From a virus: a stretch of DNA of 37,986 bases. Under the pieces are notes generated by a model. That model was not told the DNA's origin and made no database searches. It was given only the letters and a program-made list of their open reading frames with translations. Below, piece after piece: positions 24,801 through 33,800 of the stretch. Positions within the stretch are counted from its first letter, which is position 1; each line of letters begins with the position of its first letter. Made by a program: the position numbers and the translations under genes. Location: IMG/VR virus record IMGVR_UViG_3300005857_000013, positions 1 to 37,986 of that record; one strand, written 5' to 3'.

Positions 24801-27800
24801 GTTGAAAAGGCAGTAGGGCGACCTAATATTCATGACTTGAATGATTTGACGGCATGGACGCTTATCCGATTGCCTTCGGAGTTAGTTGAAAAATTGCAGG
24901 AACCTGTTCCTGTTTTAGATGCTGAAACGGCAACCGCATTACGGCGTGCCATTGTTACTCTCACCGAGCCTTATTTCCGACGATTATCCGAACAACAACA
25001 AACCGTTTTGCGGTCACAGATTTATCAGCGCTTGTTGGAATGGCATAACAAATTACCTCCCGAAACGCCAACGGGGATTGTGCCCTATCGTCCTGTTGCT
25101 ATCACCACCCCCTTCCCGACGGCTATCGTCCCCTTCCGTCGGCGACGAGGGTTTGAAGAACCTGTGGAGATTACCCCTTATACTCCCCCACCACCAGGAC
25201 GACCTGTTAATCTCACTTTGGACGATGTGGAGCGGTTAAGCCAGGTCATCCTCACGCACATCGCCCATGACCCGAAAGCCGCTCAGGATGTCAGAGGCAT
25301 AGTGAGGGCGGCTCGGAAAATTTACGGAGAGGCTTCCGAGGGCGTCGCAAAGGTGTTAGAGGCGACGACTTTGATGCAGGCAGCGAAAACCGCTGCCCGC
25401 AAAGCCGAGTTTTTGCTCTACCATTTGCAAAAGTATGGGTTGCTCCCTGCTGACCGAGCCAAAGAATGGCGCACTCAGGTATTACAACTGTATCGGGAGT
25501 ATGACCGCCGATTTCGGCAAGACCCGCATGTTGTGCGGGTGCGGGAGAATGCGATTGAGTTTCTGAACCGTTTGGTAGATGTCATGAATGAGGTGGTGCG
25601 GGACGCTCGGTTGGACGACGAGGTGCGACGGGCAATTCAGGAGATGCAGCAGGAACCGTCCGTTACGGTGCGCACGGTCGTCCCGCAGGAACCTATCCCT
25701 GGGGAGCGGGTGGTTACGGCAACCTTCCCAGACCCACGCTCTCAAACCCTTCTGATGATATTGTCAGGGACAAGGACAGTGCAGAGAGCGATAGAACCTG
25801 AAATGGATTGGGTGACCCGTCAAGCCATCCCTCACATCAAAGTCATTCAATCTTTCAGTCGGGAGAAAAGTCTGGGATACATAGAAGCGTTAAGAGGTAG
25901 TCAACAACATGCCTTCGTTTACCGTGTCACTGACCCCGAGATGCAACGAGAGAGTTGGGTCATTGTTGGCGTGCCCGCTCAGAATATGACCGAGGAAGGG
26001 GCTCGTCAAATTGCCGATGCCCTCATCACGCTGTTAGGTGGCACAGGACACACCGAACAACGCCCATCCTTTAGTGACCTTGTGCGGACTTTTGAACCGC
26101 TGCATCCCTTGTTGACACTTTTGTCGGCTTGGTGGACAGACAAGGAAAAGTATCGGCGGATGGTGATGGAGGATGCGGAAACCCGACAATGGTTGATGCG
26201 GGAAATGAATTTAGAGAAAATACTACGAACGCCAGACGATTGGGAATTATTCTGGATGCGGACGACAAAGGAACTCCACGATGACCAACTGGCTTGGGAT
26301 AGGTTGGCAGCCCTCGCCTCAGAAAATGACCAAGTTCGTCTCCGCCGAACGCAAGTGTTCGCCCAATCCGTCTTCCGAGACATTGACTTACCTGTCGGAT
26401 TGGCTTATTGGATAGTCTCGGATATTGGTCTTGCTTCAATGACGGCGTTTGTTCCTGAACTGAATTACAAGTTCGTGACTTTAAATCGTCGGTTAGCAAC
26501 CATACGGTCTTTGCTTACTCAGGGGCTAATAGAAGAGTTCAATGCCCATCTCAGCACTTGGTTTTCCGCTCCAGGACACAACTGGACAGTGCAAATTCGT
26601 TCCGATTTACCAACCCCCTTCGTTTTCACCCTTTCAGAACACTCCAATTCCTTGTCTATGACCCCCGCTGTGTATGAGGACTTCATGAGGTTCTATTTAG
26701 AGCGATACAAACACGACATAGCAGCAGGCATTTCTTTGCCGTTGCATCCCCTTGCCTATTTCTTAGAATTCCTCAAAACTCGCCCCGACTTACAACAACA
26801 CATTTCTTCAGAGGCTTTTCAAAAACTAACTGAACAGTTACAGCGACAGTTCACAAAACGAGAATTTCGGACGGAGTTGGAAATTGTTACGCAATCTACT
26901 GCTGACCTCTTGTCTTCCGAGATACAACAGAACATGATGCGGTATGTAGAAGAAAACTATCCTCACCGTCCAGAACTTCAGGCATTTCTCCGTTCTATCT
27001 TGAATTCGTCGGTGGCAATCGTGCGGAGCGATGAATTGTGGGGGACAGGTAAGACATGGGGGTTGTTCATGGTGGATACACCCCATGTTGTGTATGTGTA
27101 TGATGTGCAACCTGTGGAGCGCAGTGTGATTTTGCACGAACAAATGCACCAGTTTTTGCAACGATTGTCGGGGGAAACTGATTATTACCGTCGTGAACAT
27201 TTGTTCCGCCAATTTACGACAAACCCTGATGAATTCTACGACCTTATTCCTATTCTCTTAGACCCCAAGCGAATTCTCCATTATCTCGCAGGTCCTGTTG
27301 AAGGTCTATTCCTACTTGTCACAAGAGTGCCTCATCCATATATCCGAGGTTCAGACGATTTTAGACTACTTCCCTTCTTGCAGTATGCCATTTTGAGTTC
27401 TTTGAATATCGCCCGAAATGTTCTTCATGCAACCAGGTCAGCGTCCCAGAAAGGCGAACGCTTCCGTCAACAGGGCATGGCAGCACTGGAGCCATGGGAG
27501 AAGGATGCTCTACGGTTTGCAAACTACTGGGCACAGGCGCTGATAGAGAGACAAGGTGCCCGCAATGTTCAGTTCGTGCCGACCCAGATATTTGTGCCTT
27601 TGGCGGTGCGGTTGCTTCGTTTCCATGATGCGGTCATGGAAGTGGCTCGGTTGCTTTCGGACATTGGGTTACAAGATGCTGCCACCCAACTGCAACGCCT
27701 CTATTCTGAACTTCCTCTCCGACTATCTCATCAAATTGTGGCGGGCGTTCGTATTCGTTCTGATGAACCCTTCTCCATCAGTAGTTTGCTGTATCGGTTG

Positions 27801-30800
27801 GGGGATGAGTATCTTGTTTGGGGCTATCGTCAGGAGATGGCGGGGATTGCACAGATATTGCAGTTTGTGGAGGGGTTGAGAGAGCAATTAGAACGACATG
27901 GGTTAAGGAACTATGTGCGTGAGATACAGGAAGCCGCTCAGTTAGCAATACGGCGTTTGAACGAGTTTCCCAATAAGTTCATCAATTGGTTGATAGACCG
28001 CACAGTGGAGGCAATTGAAGCCCCTGAAAATGTCGTGGAGTTGGCGACGAAAGTCGGTCAACAACCCGACCGATTGAGTGACCCTGCATTTGTTCGTGAA
28101 TTGAAACAGTGGGCGCCTGAGGAACTGTTACGCCCTCCCACGATATTGAACAAAGAAGCGTTTCCGTTAAACAATTTGATAGAAGAAATGCTGGCAACTA
28201 CAATGAGTTTCATTGGGAGAATGGCAGATTACCCCAGTCACAGAGGCTATTATGGGTTAGTTGCTTGGGCTTTGGTAAATGAGGTTATCCCGATATTATT
28301 GGATATGGCAAAAGACTTGAATGCCCTTCTTGTCAACAACCCTGAATTATACTTACCGCTTCGTCTTCGGGAGGAAGTAGGTCAATACTTAGCCCGATTA
28401 CAGCGAATATATGAGGTGTTGGATGCGGGGCATACGGTCGTGGCGAGGGTGTTGGGAGATGACGAGTTACAGCAGTTTGTTTGGCAGGCAGCGGGACGAT
28501 TAGCCGACCAATATCGGTCTCTGTTAGCCGTTCATCCGCCTTCGGTGGCGGAAGTGGTGGAATTTGTGCGCAAGAACTTCCCGACCCGTCCGTTGATGGC
28601 GGAGTTGCCGATAAGTCGTCGGCAACCTGCGGCACCGACTGAACCCCCTCGGGCACAATTAGAACCGCTTCCGTCCCTGCCTGCCCCTGAACAAATCAAC
28701 GACATTCGGGATATTCTACGGGTCTTTCTGTCGCCTTCCCGCCAACCTGACTACAACATCATTGTTCAGCACATCTTAGATGACCCCTTGATGACTTTGA
28801 TGTCGTTCCGAAGTGGCTACGAGTTATATCAGTCTTTAGCCCACACCTTGCGCAGTTCCTCTGAGAAGTTCTGGAATACCTTCCATGCGGTTTTGTTCCC
28901 AGAAATCCTGTCTCTCAGTGAAACCATCCGAGGATTGTTGTTGCAATTCCATCCGCAGTTGCAGCAATGGGGCAAGCGAGGCTTTCTTAGCATGGACGAA
29001 TTGCGTCTCTTAGACAACACTTTCCGACAAATTCAAGAAGAGTTGGCAGTGGATATTGCAGCCCGCATCTCTACTCGTCTTTCTGCTCAAGGGTTGCCGT
29101 TGGACTATGCTGCGGGACGAGCGTTGGATATTGCCCAAGCACTGGTGGAGGATATGTGGGTCTTGTCGTCGGGGGTCTTACCTCGGGATATTACCGCCGT
29201 CATCGCCACGATTAGAGAAGAACTTCGTCGGTCCCCCTTAATGCAAGTAACTTCCACAGGGAAAATCACTTATCTTGACCTCTATAAAGTTTGGAGAAGG
29301 GACATTAGCCGATTATTTGACCGTTTCGTTGATATGGTCATTGTGCCAGGCACCAAGAATATCCCTTGGACAAAAAGGTTGTATCGGGAACTTTTTGATG
29401 CCCTTCAACAAGCCAGCGAGAAAATCCCTGCGGTGCGTAAGTGGTTAAACAATTTGGCAAACAGTCTCCGTAATGAGGAACAATTTGAAGCGGTCTTGAA
29501 GGCGTTCCCCAGCGAGGTGTTGCAGCAGGAAGTGGAGCCAGGATTGCCCTTTGTGGCGTATGTGGCGGGGAGGATAGCCGAATTGTGGTATCCCAGGTCC
29601 CCCTTCGCCGTCGGTCAAGAGTTGAACGATATTCCCTTGGTCTCTTTGGTGACGCTCAGCAGTCGGTTGTATGCCAATCTCCAACCCTCACAACCCAAAC
29701 GCCCAGGACAAACACAACCTCCTCCCTCGCCCCGAGACCCGTTCCGAGAGTGGGCGACTTTACGCCAACGAGAGAGCCTTTCTGCCTCGGAACAGTCTCG
29801 GTGGAAGAAATTGGAGGAGGAAATCCCCAAGCAATTGCCACAAATTGCTCCTTGGGTAGAAAAGATGTATCGGAGTTTATTGCGTCGTTTCCGAGAAGCC
29901 TTACTCTCTTACCTTGACCTGTATGTGCTGGGGCGTTACTTATCTAACAAACATCGGCAATTATCTTCCTATTTGGAAAAAACTCAACAGTTTGCAAAAT
30001 TAAAATTCGCCGAGCCATTGTTGAAAACGCACTATGAACTCCTTCACACCCTCCTTTATGATAACCTTAAGAATTTGCCCAAGGAAATACAGTCGGCTAT
30101 TGTTCGGTTTGCAGAAGAGATTACTCAACATGAATTGCATCAACTAATCCATGAGCAACTTCGGCGTAGGGGGATACCTACGGAGTATCATCCCGCATTT
30201 ATCCAACAAATAGTGCAGGCATGGCTACGGGATGGCATAGATGGGATAGTGGAGAAGGAATTTGTGCATCCTCAATATGGGCAACGCCCCGTGACCTTTT
30301 CCCGCCCTCAAGTGGAAAATATGGTGAACAATATTGTGGAAGCCATTAAACGGTATTGGCAAGATGTGGAGCGTATCCAACGATTAGCCCGTCAAATATT
30401 AGAACAAGACCCCAAGGTATCCAAGTTGAAAGAGTGGTTGCGCTGGTCAGTGCAGAAAGACCCCAGCACAGGGATGCAACAATTGATTGACCACCTCGGT
30501 AATCCTGTCACGAATACTTTGGTGTTTAAGGGATATATTCAACTGTTCCAAGATGACTTTATGGATTTAATTCAGACTTACCATGATGAACTAACCCAAC
30601 ATTTGGTGCGGCGTTATGGGAATGCTGGGGAGGGATATGCTCGGACATTCTTGGAAGTGGTGGGTGATGCAGAGAAGTTAATGAACTTTATTTCTAATCA
30701 CCCTGAAGTGTTTGTGGATATTCTTCGTTTTCTTTCTCAAATTTACTTAGAACAAGAAGGCATTCGGGCAGTATCTTCTTCTCAATTCACATATCTGGGG

Positions 30801-33800
30801 TTTGAGGAGGCGGAGCGAATGATACGCTCATTGGTGCGGTCAGGAATGCGAGGAGGGATAGAGACCCGTTTCTTGGCAACATTGGCGCTGATAGGGGCAC
30901 TGGCAACCGCTTACAAAGCCTTCCCTGGTTTAGCAGCCGTGTTGAGCAATGCGTATGCGTTGTTAGCCTCTGCTCCCATCACTTCTGTGTGGACGATGGC
31001 AGGCTTGACGGGATTGGCGGGCATCACCCTCATCGGGATGTTGAAGGGACGACCCATCCTTCGGGCAACAGCAGCGAACTTCAGCACCCTCTTAGAACGA
31101 GCCTCCCATCTCTTTGCAACCACCCAGCAAACCATCACTCAGGGAGTAGAAGCCGCTGCCCAACGCCTTGCCGAAGTGGACCCCAAACTGGGGGCTATTG
31201 CAAAGGCAGCCGCAACGGAGTTGATAGAAGCGCCTGGCGCAACGCCTGTGGATGGGATGGTGGATGAGTTAGTCAATAGCCTGAAGTCAGGTAGCAATGC
31301 CATCTTTGCCCAGAAACCGCTTCGGGAGGTGACGGGGCGAAGTGTCAAGTTAACGAGGCGAGAACGAGAGCAAATTGCCCAAGCCACTGCTCAACGAGTG
31401 GGTATTCTCGCCTTATTGATGGGTAACCAACAACTGTTGGACACGGTAGAAAATTACGGGAAGTTGACCTTAGAAGCCCAACTGATGTTGAACGGTCTCC
31501 AAAACATTGCGAAAAATCGGTCGCTCGGCAATGACCTCACTCGGAACTACCTCGCTTATGTCTTCTTCCAGTTCATGAAGGGGAAGCCCAATTGGCAAGC
31601 GATTGCTGACCAGCCGTTGCGAGAAGTGTGGAAGCGCACTTTGTTGTCCGTGCCCGTGCCGACGCCTCAAGGCATCCAGCGGGAACGCTTTAAAGTGACG
31701 GACTTCACGATAGACATTGGGGGGCAACAACGCAATGTGGGCGACCTGACGGTGAGAGAGTTATGGGACGAACTTTACCGCCACTATGGCTACACGGGTT
31801 GGAGTTTCAATGCTATCAGCGCCTTAGACCCTGCGGCTCGGTATGAAATATTGCGGAACGCCACCAGTTACCTCCGACACCGAATGAAAGAGTTCATCAA
31901 GATGCAAGCCGACCCACAATTGCGAGCCAGTGCGGCGTATGCAGCGATGGCACTGGACGGTATTCGGCGGGTGAAGTGGGTGTTGTCCGACCCTGAGACA
32001 GCAGCGTCAGTGGAATATCATCCCGTTGCTCGGCTTTTCTTTGTGGAGAACTTGATGGAAGCCGACGCTCTGATGCAACACCCTCGGGTGCAACAGGCGT
32101 TAGGGGCATGGGCACAACCCCTCCGAGACTTCTACCGCAACTACTTGGACGCTATCCGTCAGCACGACCCTGCCCTCTATCAATCCGCTCGGCGACTGTA
32201 TCAAGAAGGACAAAAACATCTGAACGCCTTCATCACCCGAGTGGAGAACGCCCGTGTGGAAGATATTCCGAAAATCTTAGAAGAGTGGTCTTTGGAGAAC
32301 ATGAAGTTATTGCGGAAGTGGTTGTTGACGGCAGCACGGCGGTTGGAAGTGGCAGGGGTTGACCGCCCCCTCGCCGAACAAATCCGTCACATGATGGCGG
32401 AACCTGGCGCTCATGTGAACAGTGCATGGGTGCGATTGATGGAAACGCCTTGGGAAGAGGAGTTGTTGTTGCAGATTATGACGCCCACCCCTGAGGGGAG
32501 TGCGCATGTTGCTCCCTTCATTGTGAACCACCCTGCGGCTGCCATTTTCCGAGAGATTGCCGCAGGGGCTCGCCCGCCCAAAGAACGGGCAACTCCGATG
32601 AAGTTGTGGTCGTTCGTCGGCGCTCAAGGGGAAGCCTTGGCACGGCGGATTGCTAAGTCGCAGAAGGTCAGTATAGACGAAGTTCGGAAAGCGTTGAACA
32701 AGGTCATGTATTATGCCTACACCGCTGTGCGAGACCCGAACACCTTCCCCGACTTCAATGCCGTGTTCCAGCGGATTGACGAACCGATGCGACGCATCTT
32801 GACTTCGCCCGCCTATCGGAATTATGTAGAAAGTTTGACGGTAAACGCCGTTATCTCTGCCGCCTACCTGACCAATCTTCTCAGCACTCGTGCTTTGTTG
32901 GGCGAAACGCTCTTCCGAGGCGAACCGAGGGTGAACTTGATTGAGCGGGCTTACTTCCCGCTGTCGCCTGAATTGGCAGACATGCCACAGGACATTTGGG
33001 CGTCCTTGATTGTAGACTTGGCAGACTTGATGACAGGAGAGAATGACCGATTGCGGGTAACTCGGTATGGGATTGGGAAGCGGATGTTCCACTACGAACG
33101 CACTGAACGAGCCCTACCGAAAGCCGAACAGTTCTACAATATCATGACCAACTTCTTCCGCACCATCAATGCCTACAATGCTCTGCTTCCCTATGCCCCT
33201 GTGCTCAAAGGCTTAACGGTGTTGGCGCCGAAGTGGCTCCAACCCGCTATTACTCGGGAACTGCATTTGACAGTGGGTTCCCCCTTACTACGACGGGGGT
33301 ATCGTGACCCAGTAGAAGTCTTTGTGGACACCTTGGCACGGCGAGCCGAAGGATGGGAGTTGATAGCGAATTATCTCTCACAGTCGGCACCGATGGTCAG
33401 TTTGGAGATGGCGACCCGACTGGGTGGGGCAGCAGCACGGCTCCTCTCCGTTACCCAAATCCAAGCCTTAGCCGCCAACATCAACTCCATCGTTCGGCAA
33501 ATCACCACCTTCGCAACTGCTGCTGCCCGATTAGTGTCCGATTTCGGGGCTCCTCTTTATGCCTTACTTCCTCTTTGGCACTTCCCACGAGCCCTGTGGA
33601 TTGCGCTCCGAAGCCAACTGAATTGGGAACTGAGCCCTGTGGAACGGATGTTGCTGGCACGGATACCTGCCTTGTTGGCTCGGCACGAACAGTCGCATCG
33701 GGCAGCCGTTCTGCGTGGCGTGGAATTCCTCACGATGGCGGCGCAAGAGAAAGGACCTTTAGCGAACGCCATTGCGGATTTGTTAGACCCCACTTTGCCG

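Noticed and set aside
32640-32760. Possible single-subunit RNA polymerase motif in the giant protein (KALNKVMYYAYT), as in the virion RNA polymerase of N4
   Set aside because: The required Arg/Lys spacing and YG pair are missing, and no matching catalytic aspartate motifs or DxDGD-type motif were found.
32307-33092. 261-codon minus-strand ORF opposite the giant gene
   Set aside because: It lies wholly inside a continuous coding frame on the + strand, has no recognised motif or ribosome site, and its composition mirrors the complementary codons.
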